This document shows positions 8,243-17,526 of a stretch of DNA of 64,000 nucleotides, piece by piece. The position numbers and the translations under genes were made by a program. This DNA comes from Oscillospiraceae bacterium. Its GTDB lineage: Bacteria > Bacillota > Clostridia > Oscillospirales > Oscillospiraceae. Each line of letters opens with the position of its first letter. Within the stretch, counting starts at the first letter, position 1. The stretch spans positions 1 to 64,000 of the forward strand of contig CAJTEA010000009.1 of the NCBI GenBank assembly GCA_910575265.1, read 5' to 3'. The notes below the pieces were generated by a model. The model was given only the letters and a program-made list of their open reading frames with translations. It searched no databases and had not been told where the DNA came from.

Positions 8243-9616
8243 ATGAAAGCATTTGGAACATATATCTCAAAATATCTTCTCTCCTTTTTTGTCTTTGCGC
8301 TGGTTCTCCTGCTTGTCAACATTCTGGCGTTTGCCTTGACGTTCGGGGGTATCGTATTCAGGGAATACGGTTCGGCATCACCGGCAAATATGTTAGAGGC
8401 CGTAGCCGCTGATCTGTCGGCATCCGGCATATCGGAAGAAAGGCTGCAAGAGTTAAACCGTAATCAGATTTGGGCTATGCTATTGGACGCGAGCGGACAC
8501 TGTATCTGGGAGTCATCTTTGCCAGAGGAAATACCGACACAGTACACCATTCAGGATGTGGCCGTGTTCTCGAAAGGCTATCTGCAAGACTACCCTGTTT
8601 TTGCGCGGAACATGGCAGATGGTCTATTGGTATTGGGCTACCCAAAAAACAGCTTTATGAAGCTGACAGGAAACTATTTCCCAATACGGGCGATCAGGAT
8701 TTTCCCGTTCTTTGTAAGCGGCATTCTGGCAATAGACATCGTGCTTCTGTTTTTGGTCTACTACTTCTCAAAACGAAAAATTGCAAAAAATACGGAGCCG
8801 ATCATGGCCTCTATTAAAACACTGTCCACCGGCAAACCTGTTGATTTGTCCATTCGAGGCGAGTTGTCAGAAATTGCGGATAGCGTCAATCAGGCGTCCC
8901 AGGTGTTGAGCCGGCAAAACCAGGCCCGCGCCAACTGGATCAGCGGCGTTTCTCACGACATCCGCACGCCACTCGCTATGATTATGGGATATGCCCAGCG
9001 GATTGCCGGAGATCACGAGGCCAATGGAAATATTCGGCGGGAAGCGGAGATCATCCGGGCGCAGAGCGCAAAAATCAAAGACTTGGTGCAGGACTTGAAT
9101 TTGGTATCGCAGTTGGAATATGAAATGCAGCCGCTCCATAAAGAGCCGGTACGCCTGTCCAAATTACTGCGCTCCTATGCAGCGGATTTGCTCAATGCAG
9201 GTATCAGTGAGAAACATTCGGTCGAGGTTGAAATTTCTTCCGAAGCGGAAACCGCAGTTATAGACTGTGACGCCCGTTTGATTTCGCGGGCTATCGGTAA
9301 CTTGGCGCAGAACAGCATCAACCACAATCCGCAGGGGTGCGATATTTCTTTGTCCCTTGTCTGTTCACCGGAAGATGTTTCAATCACGGTTGCGGACAAT
9401 GGCGTGGGTATGTCCGCTGAAAAATTGCGGGAGTTGGAAGAAAAGCCACACTATATGGAAAGCACCGATGAACGGCTGGACTTGCGGCATGGGTTGGGGC
9501 TTTTGCTTGTAAGGCAGATTGTGGAGGCGCATGGTGGGGTGATGAAAATTGAAAGTGTACCGCAAAGCGGATATAAAACAATTTTGACATTTCGCTTATT
9601 GTGTTCTCTCAAGTGA
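8243..9616 (+). CDS. Sensor histidine kinase of peptide-response system
   Basis: A 457-aa membrane kinase. Two membrane segments (about 9-35 and 152-175) bracket an extracellular domain of roughly 115 residues, then a HAMP-like linker. The phospho-accepting H238 lies in GVSHDIRTPL, with the N box near N353-N357 (RAIGNLAQNSINHNP), DNGVGM at 385-390 and GLGLLLVRQIV near the end. It pairs with the regulator at 6631. The arrangement resembles the CprK/CprR type of lantibiotic sensing, which is my inference from context. Confidence 0.9.
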   Translation: MKAFGTYISKYLLSFFVFALVLLLVNILAFALTFGGIVFREYGSASPANMLEAVAADLSASGISEERLQELNRNQIWAMLLDASGHCIWESSLPEEIPTQYTIQDVAVFSKGYLQDYPVFARNMADGLLVLGYPKNSFMKLTGNYFPIRAIRIFPFFVSGILAIDIVLLFLVYYFSKRKIAKNTEPIMASIKTLSTGKPVDLSIRGELSEIADSVNQASQVLSRQNQARANWISGVSHDIRTPLAMIMGYAQRIAGDHEANGNIRREAEIIRAQSAKIKDLVQDLNLVSQLEYEMQPLHKEPVRLSKLLRSYAADLLNAGISEKHSVEVEISSEAETAVIDCDARLISRAIGNLAQNSINHNPQGCDISLSLVCSPEDVSITVADNGVGMSAEKLRELEEKPHYMESTDERLDLRHGLGLLLVRQIVEAHGGVMKIESVPQSGYKTILTFRLLCSLK

Positions 9617-9762
9617 TGTCACTCTCAATAATCATAAATGTCTGTTTCTGGTGGTTGTTTTGTTTCTCAAAAACGCTTTGAGAGCAGGATGGAGAAAAGG
9701 GAAAACGCTAACGTAGCAAGCATAGGAATGCTATCCTCCATGCCAGCGGGTATCGGCATTAA

Positions 9763-10050
9763 AGAGAGCGAGATATAGAGATTTGGCGTACGTCAGAAAA
9801 GACCATCGAAAAAAGTCAACGGTACTATGCTCATCGCTGGAAAATTGAGGCCATGTTCAAGCGGCAAACAATGTATTTGGGCCTCAAATCCTTTATGATC
9901 CGTTCCGCTAAAGCGATTGACCTCCCGCTCATCATCCTACCGTTGGCACAGTTCTTTTTTGCTGTCCTTTCCAGTTTCCTCTTGCCTTTAGGTCAGGGCA
10001 TTCGAAGCTTTAGGGCTCTTTACGCGCACTTTTTGATTTTGCTCATTTAG
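9763..10050 (+). pseudogene. IS4-like transposase, C-terminal fragment
   Basis: An open frame with no start codon at its left end encodes SQRYYAHRWKIEAMFKR followed by YLGLKSFMIRSAKAID and a hydrophobic tail. A YxxRWKIE...F glutamate motif followed by YLGL is typical of the end of IS4-type DDE transposases. The N-terminal part and the first two acids are absent. The stretch 9617-9762 before it has a weak CTCAAA/TTTGAG hairpin and no gene. Confidence 0.6.
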
Positions 10051-10062
10051 AGTTCATACAAA

Positions 10063-10094
10063 CATCCACCCATCCTGCACAGGACGGGTGGATG
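10063..10094 (-). terminator. Terminator of the 12.9-10.1 kb two-component operon
   Basis: CATCCACCC (10063-10071) and GGGTGGATG (10086-10094) form a 9-bp stem just after the kinase stop. The following minus-strand bases, TTTGTATG, are only partly T-rich. Confidence 0.6.
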
Positions 10095-10099
10095 CCACA

Positions 10100-12184
10100 T
10101 TAATTTGCCTGGGGTAAGATAACGATGGCCTTGAACAGGTCGCCATCTACGGCCAGGTCGAAGGAGCCGCCCTGAAGCTCGGTGAGGGACCGGGCGATGG
10201 AAAGTCCCAAACCGGACCCCTCGGTGGACCGGGATTCCTCCCCCCGGACAAAGCGTTCCATCAGCCGCTCGGCGGGGACGTTCAGCGGCTCCCGGGAGAC
10301 ATTCTTCACCGACAGAGCCACCTGTCCCTTCCCCCGCTCCAGGTCCAGGTAGACCCGGGTGCCCTCCATGGCGTACTTGGAGCAGTTGGACAGCAGGTTG
10401 TCGATAACCCGCCACAGGTGACGGCCATCGGCGTACACCCAGGTTTCCCCCTCGGGAAGGTTGGTTACCAGGGCGAGCTTCCGGTCGTTCAGCTTCTCCT
10501 CCCATTCCCCCAGGGCCTGGTCAATGAGCTGAGACATGCCGATCTTCTCCCGCACCACCGACAGCACCCCTGTGGACGCCTTGGAGGCCTCCACCAGGTC
10601 CTCGGTGAGCTTTTTCAGCCGCAGGGACTTCCGGTCCAGCACCTCGATATACTCCGCCGCTTTGGGGTCGGTCTGGTCGGTGGATTTGAGAAGGTTCACA
10701 TAATTGATGATGGAGGTAAGGGGCGTCTTCAAATCGTGGGAGACGTTGGTAATCAGCTCCGCCTTGAACCGCTCGCTCTTCATTTTCTCATCCACCGCCG
10801 CGGACAGCCCGGCGGAGATGTTGTTCAGATCCTCCGCCTGGAGGCGCAGGTCGTAGGGCATGCGGCGGGTGTCGATCTGATACTCCAAATCGCCTCCGGC
10901 GATGGTTTTGGTGCCCTGGCGCAGGCGGTAGTAGCCATAGGCCCACCATGCCAGAAACAGCGCCAGGGTCAGCTGCAAGCAGAGATACATAAACATAAAC
11001 GCACCGTTATAGACTCCCTCCATAACCAGGAAGAAGGTCACTATCACATAGGCTCCAAAGCCCAGCACGATTTTCCAGGTAAAGGGCAGGAAATGAACAA
11101 AGTCATGGATGGTCCTCACCATCCATGTGACCACCCTGCACAGCAGGGTGGTTTTTCCCAGACAGCCCGCTTTGAGCCGGACAGCCAGGGTGCGCAGCAG
11201 CAGGGCGGCGCACCCCACCCCGGCGGCAAAAAAGGCTCCGGCTCCCATCACGCCCAGCTTGTAAAAGGCGTTGAAATCCCTATTCATAATGGAGTAGACA
11301 TTCGCCGCTCCCCAGTAGAGCCGCTCCGCCGTCCAGATAAAGCAGGCAACCAGACAGACCTCGGCAGCGATCACAACCGCGGCGTACAGATCAAAGAATA
11401 TCCGCTCCTGCCATGTGGTGACGGCCCCCTCCGTTCCCGCCCCGCGTCCGGCGGTCCAGAGCACCCAGACCAGGGCCAGCAGGGTGAGCGCCCCCAGGCT
11501 CAAAAAACCGGTGAGGTACTGATCAAAGGCCGCCCGGTCCATGTTCCACATTCTCCAGATTTGGCTGAACTCGTCCTGAATTGAATCGTCAATCTTTTCC
11601 GGCACCCCGTACTCCAGCACCAGCTGCAGCGGCTCGGCTTCGGTCTCCGGACTGAGTCCCGCAGTGGGAGGATCAGAATATCCTTCACCCGTTTCCGGGT
11701 CATAGTAGTATGCGTTCTCATAGATATCCCCGTCCCAAAGCTCAAAGGAGAAGTAGTGCACATTCTGGACCGCCCGGATCATGGCCTCGTTGTCGTTGAG
11801 GTTGGTACCCAGAAGGGTCTGCCCGTTGTCGGTGAGCACTCGGAAACGGAACCAGGTGTTCTGCCGGGAAAACCGCTCCTCCACCTGGGCCCGCTCCTCC
11901 CGCAGGGCCTCCGCGTCAGCGTAGGCCAGGGGACTGGCGGTCCCCTCCTCCATCTGCCGCTCCAGCCGCTCCAGCTGCTGGGACAGCCTGATCCCCACCA
12001 CCAGCTCCCGCTGGCGGTTGTCCACAGCGCTGTAGTACCGGGAGGAGCCCTGCCAGCTGTCGTCGGCCACCGATCCAAAGCTGAGCACCGCCCACACCCC
12101 AAAGATCCCCGTCCCAAAGGCGGCGGCCAGCAGAACGGCCCAGGCGCACAGCTTGGCGATGGTATTGCCTTGCAGCTTTTTCAC
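10100..12184 (-). CDS. Large multi-pass sensor histidine kinase
   Basis: A 694-aa kinase, about twice the common size. Membrane segments are visible near 12-34, 225-245, 264-284, 310-332, 371-391 and 395-416, with a long extracellular region (35-224) between the first two. H483 lies in NVSHDLKTPLTS, followed by N-box RVIDNLLSNCSKYA and GSGLGLSIARSL; the DxGxG box is poorly conserved (VKNVSREPLN). It starts with GTG 2 nt after the regulator stop. No transporter is adjacent, so the signal cannot be guessed. Confidence 0.88.
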   Translation of the reverse strand: MKKLQGNTIAKLCAWAVLLAAAFGTGIFGVWAVLSFGSVADDSWQGSSRYYSAVDNRQRELVVGIRLSQQLERLERQMEEGTASPLAYADAEALREERAQVEERFSRQNTWFRFRVLTDNGQTLLGTNLNDNEAMIRAVQNVHYFSFELWDGDIYENAYYYDPETGEGYSDPPTAGLSPETEAEPLQLVLEYGVPEKIDDSIQDEFSQIWRMWNMDRAAFDQYLTGFLSLGALTLLALVWVLWTAGRGAGTEGAVTTWQERIFFDLYAAVVIAAEVCLVACFIWTAERLYWGAANVYSIMNRDFNAFYKLGVMGAGAFFAAGVGCAALLLRTLAVRLKAGCLGKTTLLCRVVTWMVRTIHDFVHFLPFTWKIVLGFGAYVIVTFFLVMEGVYNGAFMFMYLCLQLTLALFLAWWAYGYYRLRQGTKTIAGGDLEYQIDTRRMPYDLRLQAEDLNNISAGLSAAVDEKMKSERFKAELITNVSHDLKTPLTSIINYVNLLKSTDQTDPKAAEYIEVLDRKSLRLKKLTEDLVEASKASTGVLSVVREKIGMSQLIDQALGEWEEKLNDRKLALVTNLPEGETWVYADGRHLWRVIDNLLSNCSKYAMEGTRVYLDLERGKGQVALSVKNVSREPLNVPAERLMERFVRGEESRSTEGSGLGLSIARSLTELQGGSFDLAVDGDLFKAIVILPQAN

Positions 12185-12186
12185 AG

Positions 12187-12879
12187 CTACGCCCCCTTCT
12201 CAATCTTGTAGCCCAGCCCCCAGACCACCTTTAAATACCGGGGCTCGGCGGGGTTGATCTCGATTTTCTCCCGCAGGTGGCGGATGTGAACGGCCACCGT
12301 GTTCTCCGATCCGTAAGCCGGGTCGTTCCACACCTGCTCGTAAATCTGGGCGGAGGAGAATACCTGCCCCGGGTGGGACAGCAGCAGCTTGAGAATGTTG
12401 TACTCGATGGGGGTGAGGTTGATGGGCTCGCCGTCCACCGTGACCACCTTGGCCCCGTCGTCCATGGCGATGGGACCGGCGGTAATCAGGCCGGGGCCCT
12501 TCTCCGCGCCCCCCAGGGCGGTGTACCGCCGCAGCTGAGACTTCACCCGGGCGATAACCTCCAGGGGGTTGAAGGGCTTGGTGATATAGTCATCCGCACC
12601 GATGTTCAGCCCCAGAATTTTGTCCGTGTCCTCGCTCTTGGCGGTGAGCAGGATGATGGGCACGTTGCTCCCCTCCCGCAGCTTGGCTGTGGCCCGCATG
12701 CCGTCCAGCTCGGGCATCATGATATCCATCAGGATCAGATGAATCTCATGGGTCTCCGCCGCCCGGATGGCCTCCTTGCCGTTGTAGGCCTTGATGGTCT
12801 GATAGCCCTCGCTGGTAAGATAGATGTCCAGCGCGGACACAATATCCTTATCGTCGTCGCAGATCAGGATGGTGTACAT
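12187..12879 (-). CDS. OmpR-family response regulator
   Basis: A 230-aa regulator with receiver residues D8-D10, phospho-acceptor D52 in MDIMMPELDG and K101 in ITKPF, then a winged helix ending GLGYKIEKGA. I chose the ATG at 12879 because GGAGGAGAGG stands 7 nt upstream; an open extension to 12918 lacks a ribosome site. It forms an operon with the kinase that follows. A near-perfect palindrome (12952-12968) lies 73 nt upstream. Confidence 0.93.
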   Translation of the reverse strand: MYTILICDDDKDIVSALDIYLTSEGYQTIKAYNGKEAIRAAETHEIHLILMDIMMPELDGMRATAKLREGSNVPIILLTAKSEDTDKILGLNIGADDYITKPFNPLEVIARVKSQLRRYTALGGAEKGPGLITAGPIAMDDGAKVVTVDGEPINLTPIEYNILKLLLSHPGQVFSSAQIYEQVWNDPAYGSENTVAVHIRHLREKIEINPAEPRYLKVVWGLGYKIEKGA

Positions 12880-12951
12880 GGGCCTCTCCTCCCCTGTCTT
12901 TTTTCTGTAGCATAGCATATCACAGACAATTTAAATCGCAAGTGGGAAAAT

Positions 12952-12968
12952 ATTAAGAAGTTCTTAAT
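12952..12968. promoter_or_regulatory. 17-bp palindrome upstream of response regulator
   Basis: ATTAAGAA-G-TTCTTAAT is a perfect inverted repeat in the intergenic region upstream of the regulator gene. It could be an autoregulatory operator. It is short and AT-rich, so chance is not excluded. Confidence 0.35.
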
Positions 12969-12991
12969 TCGAACGCTGTAACAAAAATCAA

Positions 12992-13019
12992 CGGCGGTTT
13001 TGATTTCTCAAAACCGCCG
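12992..13019 (-). terminator. Strong terminator after DUF4358 lipoprotein gene
   Basis: A perfect 12-bp stem (12992-13003 with 13008-13019) and TTTC loop. On the minus strand it is followed by TTGATTTTTGTT. Downstream of the stop at 13088. Confidence 0.8.
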
Positions 13020-13087
13020 CTTCCGCTCCACGAAAATCAGCCTCTGTATTCACAGCCTCAAACAATCGTCCGGGCGGGGCTTTGACA

Positions 13088-13573
13088 TTATCCAACCGCG
13101 CTTTTGGCGGCCTCCAGGTCGTTGGCCACCACCAGCAGAACGGTCTCTCCCCGCCGGTCAATCCAGGCGTTTTCCAGCTTGGAAACCTCGGCGGGACGGT
13201 AATCCCGGTTGGCGCTGATCTGGCCGGTGATATAGCCGTCCAAAGCGCTTACCGCGGCCTCCGCCTTGTCCGCGTCGGTGAAGCTCAGCACCGCCGCCTC
13301 CTCGCAGGTGGCCCCGGCGGAGCGCAGCACGGCGCATTCCTTCAGATCCTCCCGGGTCAAGTTATGCTCCGCCAGCTTATACAGCAGGAACGCGGTGTCC
13401 GCGTCCAGCTCTTCCAGGTCATACAGGTCGGCGGTGAAGGCCCCCGCCTCGCTGATTTTCGTCACATCGCCGGCGGCGTAAAGGGGCGGGGCGTCGTTTT
13501 GCCCCCCGCCGCCGCAGGCGGCCAGCCCCAGCGCCAGCGTCAGGGCCAGCGCCACAGTCAAAATCCGTCTCAT
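13088..13573 (-). CDS. DUF4358-type lipoprotein
   Basis: A 161-aa protein with a lipoprotein signal (LALGLAACGGG, Cys at residue 20). It resembles the DUF4358 lipoproteins of Clostridia, whose function is unknown. Its start overlaps the stop of the SGNH hydrolase by 4 nt, so the two are co-translated and both act outside the membrane. A strong terminator follows. Confidence 0.7.
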   Translation of the reverse strand: MRRILTVALALTLALGLAACGGGGQNDAPPLYAAGDVTKISEAGAFTADLYDLEELDADTAFLLYKLAEHNLTREDLKECAVLRSAGATCEEAAVLSFTDADKAEAAVSALDGYITGQISANRDYRPAEVSKLENAWIDRRGETVLLVVANDLEAAKSAVG

Positions 13574-14514
13574 CCTTGTCCACTCCCATCCGCAGCTGTT
13601 GTCTCCGGTTCAGCCGGCTCCACAGGGGGAGGGCCGTCCGGATAAAGGGTGTCGAACTCCACCGTGTGGGTCTTGAGATAGGCCAGCCACCGCTGGCAGG
13701 CGTCCTTTTTCAGGTGAACTCCGTCCCGGCTGTCCTCTTCGGGGAGGGAACCGTTCTCATCCACAAATTCGGAGTACAGGTCCAGATAGACCACCCGCTT
13801 CTCCTCCGCCGCCTGCCGCAGCAGATCGTTGTATACCCGCAGGTGGTCGTTCTTCAGATAGTCCCGGCCGGTGGCCGCTGTATACTGCGCCTCGTTCAGC
13901 GGGATCAGCCCCTGGATATAAATCACCGCGTTGGGCTGGACGCGACGGATCTCATCGATGGCGCCGCAGTAGCTCCGGTAGAAGCCATTGTCGTCGTTAT
14001 AGCCCAGCTCGTTGATGCCCAGGGAGATGTAAACCTTGCCGTATTCCTTCAAAGCCAGGGCCTCCAGCAGGGTGTACCGCTCCTCGCCGATGGTCAGGGC
14101 CTTCCGGTCGGCCAGCCTAAAGATGGACAGGCCGTTGGAGGTCAGATTTTCACCGGTTCCAATGCCGCTGTAGAGCAAAAAGCCGTCGGTGCGGGAGTCG
14201 CCCACAAAGGCGGCGTCCGCAAAATAGCTGTTGTCCACCTCCTCAGCCTGGGGAACAGGCTGTGAAAAGTCGTAAGAAGGGGCAGGGGGCTCGTCGGGTA
14301 CATCCGGCTCCGGAGGAACGCTTTGGTCCGGAGATGAGGCGCTGCCAGCGCCCGGCTGACTGGACGCGGAAGCCGACGGCACACCGCCCTCCGGGTCCCG
14401 AAAGAAAAAGACAGCCGCCGCGGCCAGGGCCAGCAGCGCCAGGACGGAGATCATCCATATCGCTTTCCCATTCCGGGACGGGTCCGCGCGCCGCCCTTGA
14501 TATCTGCCGAGCAT
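13570..14514 (-). CDS. SGNH/GDSL-family hydrolase, membrane anchored
   Basis: A 314-aa protein with one membrane anchor (about 19-37), a Pro/Ser-rich linker (45-85) and an extracellular esterase-like domain. The nucleophile Ser is in FVGDSRTDG (105-111), the Asn block in ISLGINELG and the catalytic Asp/His pair in DSRDGVHLKKD. Related proteins act on acylated envelope sugars; the substrate here is not known. It is the first gene of a two-gene operon with the lipoprotein at 13088. Confidence 0.8.
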   Translation of the reverse strand: MLGRYQGRRADPSRNGKAIWMISVLALLALAAAAVFFFRDPEGGVPSASASSQPGAGSASSPDQSVPPEPDVPDEPPAPSYDFSQPVPQAEEVDNSYFADAAFVGDSRTDGFLLYSGIGTGENLTSNGLSIFRLADRKALTIGEERYTLLEALALKEYGKVYISLGINELGYNDDNGFYRSYCGAIDEIRRVQPNAVIYIQGLIPLNEAQYTAATGRDYLKNDHLRVYNDLLRQAAEEKRVVYLDLYSEFVDENGSLPEEDSRDGVHLKKDACQRWLAYLKTHTVEFDTLYPDGPPPVEPAEPETTAADGSGQG

Positions 14515-14668
14515 AAAAAAACCACCTCCAAACCGGACGCCTATTCCAATCAGGTTCCGGTCAAAGTTTGTCGAAAGTCCGCCTATTCAGGATAGCACTT
14601 TTCCTACAAAATTCAAGTGGCAAATTGGTTACAATTTTACTACAAATTGCATCTTCTTTTGCGGAAAT

Positions 14669-14692
14669 GCCCCCGGCCAAAAGGCCGGGGGC
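14669..14692 (-). terminator. Terminator after degV
   Basis: A perfect 10-bp GC stem (GCCCCCGGCC with GGCCGGGGGC) and AAAA loop immediately after the stop at 14700. The T-tract is short. Confidence 0.65.
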
Positions 14693-14699
14693 AAAAGGG

Positions 14700-15599
14700 T
14701 TACCGTTCCGTGCGGCGGAGCAGTCCCACGCCGATGGGAGTGGGGCCGGTGTGAACGCCGATGGTCACTCCGATTTGATAGGGACGTTTTACGTCAGGGC
14801 GGTCCTGCCCCAGAGCCAGCAGATCCTCATATACGGCCCGCGCGAAGGTCCGGTGCTCCTCCTGATCCAGTCCGAAGCCGGTAGCCAGCCGGTAGTCCGC
14901 CAGCTGGATGTTTTCCCGCTTCAGGTGGCGGAGAAACAGCTCCCGAACCTTGGCCAGAGACTTTTTCCGTCCTTGGGCGATGCCGTCGGAAACAAGCCCG
15001 GCGTCCTTGTAGCCGATGAGGGGCTTTACCTTCAGCAGCGTTCCGGTGGCCGCGGCCGCCCGGCCGACGCGGCCGCCGTGGCGCAGATACTCCAGGTCGC
15101 TGGTGGTGAAAAAAATGCGCCCGGTGGCGGGCAGAGGCCGCAGCCGTTCCACCGCCTCCTCCAGCGTAAAGCCCGCGTCCCGGAGGGCGGCAGCCTCCTC
15201 CACAAACAGTCCCTGGAGTACAGTGGCCAGAGCGGAGTCCAGCACCTCGATCCTGGCGCCGGGGAACTCCTCCCTCACTTCCTCCGCCGCGTTCAGCGCC
15301 GACTGATAGGAGCCGCTGAAGCTGGCGTTCAGGCAGACGCACAGAACCGGCGTCCCCTGTGCCGCCAGGGGACGGAACGCCTCCAGATAGTCCTCCAGGG
15401 TTGGCATGGAGGTTTTGGGGAAAACCCCGGGTGCGTCCGCCATGCGCTGATAAAATTCATGGGTGGAAATATCCTGTTCCTCCCGGTAGTAGACCTCGTC
15501 CCCGATGGACACATAGAAGGATACCATGGTAACGCCCAGACGTTCCGCCTCCGCCCGCCCCAGATCGCAGGAGCTGTCGCTGACAATGTGGAATTTCAT
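14700..15599 (-). CDS. DegV family fatty-acid-binding protein
   Basis: A 299-aa protein beginning MKFHIVSDSSCDLG, the standard DegV start, and containing TSMPTLEDYLE, the SGSYQSALNAAEEV segment and a C-terminal domain with GRKKSLAKVREL. DegV/FakB proteins bind a fatty acid and present it to the FakA kinase for incorporation into phospholipid. The ATG at 15599 follows TAAGGAGAGG; an open extension to 15704 has no ribosome site. It appears to be a single-gene unit with its own terminator. Confidence 0.9.
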   Translation of the reverse strand: MKFHIVSDSSCDLGRAEAERLGVTMVSFYVSIGDEVYYREEQDISTHEFYQRMADAPGVFPKTSMPTLEDYLEAFRPLAAQGTPVLCVCLNASFSGSYQSALNAAEEVREEFPGARIEVLDSALATVLQGLFVEEAAALRDAGFTLEEAVERLRPLPATGRIFFTTSDLEYLRHGGRVGRAAAATGTLLKVKPLIGYKDAGLVSDGIAQGRKKSLAKVRELFLRHLKRENIQLADYRLATGFGLDQEEHRTFARAVYEDLLALGQDRPDVKRPYQIGVTIGVHTGPTPIGVGLLRRTER

Positions 15600-15827
15600 A
15601 TTCCTCTCCTTACTTTTCGTAACCCATCGCTCAAAACGGGTTGTGACCGGGTCCGGCCCGGTGGGTATTAGCGTAATTATAGCGTAATACGGCCAAAAAC
15701 TCAACCACTATTTTGATGGATCGGACTGGAGACATCAGCGCCGCCGGGTCCATCCCCGCTCAGGCCGCGGAACAGCTTTATCCCGGGCTGTCAGGCGGCG
15801 TTTCTCATCAGCGCGGCGCGGAATTTT

Positions 15828-16520
15828 TTATCGCTCCGGCATCTTGAAGTCCGCGAGCGCCCTGTTCAGATAATCGTTGAATGGCTTCATCCGGCAAAAT
15901 ACTTCAGCCGCTTTGTCCAGAAACGCCTCGCTATCCATAAGCTCCGCGTCCTGAACCGGATATTCCAGATACCAGCTCTTATATTTCAGATACTCAGCCT
16001 GCGGATGGTCTTTGTCATATCCGGCGGGTACCTTTTTCAGCGTCGTGCCGCCCACTGTGAAACATTCCCGGAAGGAGGGAGCTGTGATGATCGCCGTCCA
16101 CTCGTCTCCATGTGCCGCAATATAGTCCCGTACCATCCGAGTGGCGTCTTTAAACAGATCGGCAAACAGGCCGCCGCCCAGGAAGGACTGGCCGCCCGGC
16201 TTGAGCATCAGGTAATAGCCCACCGGGACAGGCAGTTTGCCCATAGACGAAATATGGGCCCGAAAAGCCGGGTTGTAGGGGGATTTATCGTGACTGAACC
16301 GGGTGTCCCGCGCCAGCTTGAAGGTCAGCTCCCCGGGCCCGCGGCCAAGAACACCGCTGTCAAATTCCCCGATTCGGAACATCAGGCCCTGTATCAGCTC
16401 CTCAAACCGTGCGTTGGCCGCCCGGTAGTCGGCCTTGTGGGCGTGGTACCACTCCCGGTTGTTGTTCGCGCTCAAATCCGCCAGATAGCTTAATATCATC
16501 TCCATATCCATTCGCTCCAC
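15828..16520 (-). CDS. DUF2461 family protein
   Basis: A 230-aa protein with the family hallmarks YLADLSANNNREWYHAHKADY at the start, LARDTRFSHDKSPYNPAFRAHIS in the middle (shown in full positions 65-90) and GYYLMLKPGGQSFLGGGLF. DUF2461 proteins are widespread and have no established biochemical role. The gene starts 4 nt after the sigma-factor stop, so the two are likely co-transcribed. Between its stop and degV (15600-15827) I see no gene. Confidence 0.85.
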   Translation of the reverse strand: MERMDMEMILSYLADLSANNNREWYHAHKADYRAANARFEELIQGLMFRIGEFDSGVLGRGPGELTFKLARDTRFSHDKSPYNPAFRAHISSMGKLPVPVGYYLMLKPGGQSFLGGGLFADLFKDATRMVRDYIAAHGDEWTAIITAPSFRECFTVGGTTLKKVPAGYDKDHPQAEYLKYKSWYLEYPVQDAELMDSEAFLDKAAEVFCRMKPFNDYLNRALADFKMPER

Positions 16521-16524
16521 CTCC

Positions 16525-17370
16525 CTACGCTTCCGTGACCGTGGAAAAGGCCGGTCCGTTCAGAAAGTCCCGAAGCATCTGTTTCAGACGGGCTGTGGAC
16601 TGGTAGGTCCGGCAGAAGGAAAACTGCTGAGAGTAACCGTCGATTTCCTCCATCGCCGCGGTTACCTCCACCGCGGTATCGTCAGGTCTGGCTGTTGTAA
16701 AGTCCAGCCGGTCGGGGGCGACGCGGTGGTTCCGGATGGCGTAATTAACCCGGTCGGCGCAATGGCAGCTTCCCTTTCCGTACTCGCCGCAGTACTCGGA
16801 CAGAAAGTCCGCCATCCTTTTCCGCGCCCGGGACAACCGCTGGCGGTAGGCCTCCGGCGTGATACCCAGAATGTCCCCCGCGACGCGGCTGTCCACACGG
16901 AACATGGTGCCCAGAATAAAGACGCACCGGCTCTCCGGGTCCAGGCACTGGAGCATGACATTGGTACAGGACAGCTTTAATTCCTCGGCCAGAATGGCCT
17001 TTTCCACATTCTGAGTCAGGTCCGGCACATCCTGAATCTTCCCATTCCGGATGTCGTCCCCATAAAATTCAAAGCTCAACGGGAACCGGGCAAACATGTG
17101 TTTCCTGTAGTTCTTGAGATAGTTTACCGCGACGCGGAATACCCAGGTGGTGAACGCGCTCTCCCCTTTAAAAGAGGACAGGTGGGTCATCACCTTTAAA
17201 AGGATGTCCTGGGACGCGTCCTCCGCGTCATGAAACGTGCCCAGCATCCGCAGGGACAGGTTGAACACCAGGTCCCGCACTCCCGCCAGCACGGTCTCCA
17301 GCGCGGCCTTGTCCCCCGCGGTGGCCTGCTCGATTAAGATGGACAGCTCCTGATTCTCTTTTGTGTTCAT
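16525..17370 (-). CDS. ECF-type sigma factor with Cys-rich C-terminal extension
   Basis: A 281-aa sigma factor. Region 2 is seen in LSLRMLGTFHDAEDASQDILL and FTTWVFRVAVNYLKN, region 4 in SRVAGDILGITPEAYRQRLSRARKRM. A tail of about 90 residues follows, starting CGEYGKGSCHCADRVNYAIR, resembling sigma factors that carry a built-in regulatory or metal-binding extension instead of a separate anti-sigma. The ATG at 17370 follows AGGAGGTG; the open extension to 17607 reads through a tRNA and its terminator and is not coding. Confidence 0.85.
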   Translation of the reverse strand: MNTKENQELSILIEQATAGDKAALETVLAGVRDLVFNLSLRMLGTFHDAEDASQDILLKVMTHLSSFKGESAFTTWVFRVAVNYLKNYRKHMFARFPLSFEFYGDDIRNGKIQDVPDLTQNVEKAILAEELKLSCTNVMLQCLDPESRCVFILGTMFRVDSRVAGDILGITPEAYRQRLSRARKRMADFLSEYCGEYGKGSCHCADRVNYAIRNHRVAPDRLDFTTARPDDTAVEVTAAMEEIDGYSQQFSFCRTYQSTARLKQMLRDFLNGPAFSTVTEA

Positions 17371-17491
17371 ATAAACACCTCCTGTTGAATTAGACCATGC
17401 TGAATCCGATCTGTGACAAAATTGGGAGGAAGAGTTGATTGTCAGCTCAAGCATGGATTCAATCGTAAGACACAGCTTTATGGAATAAGAA

Positions 17492-17522
17492 AATCCCCGC
17501 ATTCGTAACGAATACGGGGATT
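17492..17522 (-). terminator. Terminator after tRNA-Leu
   Basis: Arms 17492-17505 and 17509-17522 pair with one G-T or mismatch, and TTTTCTT follows on the minus strand. It sits directly after the tRNA 3' end. Confidence 0.8.
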
Positions 17523-17526
17523 CCAT

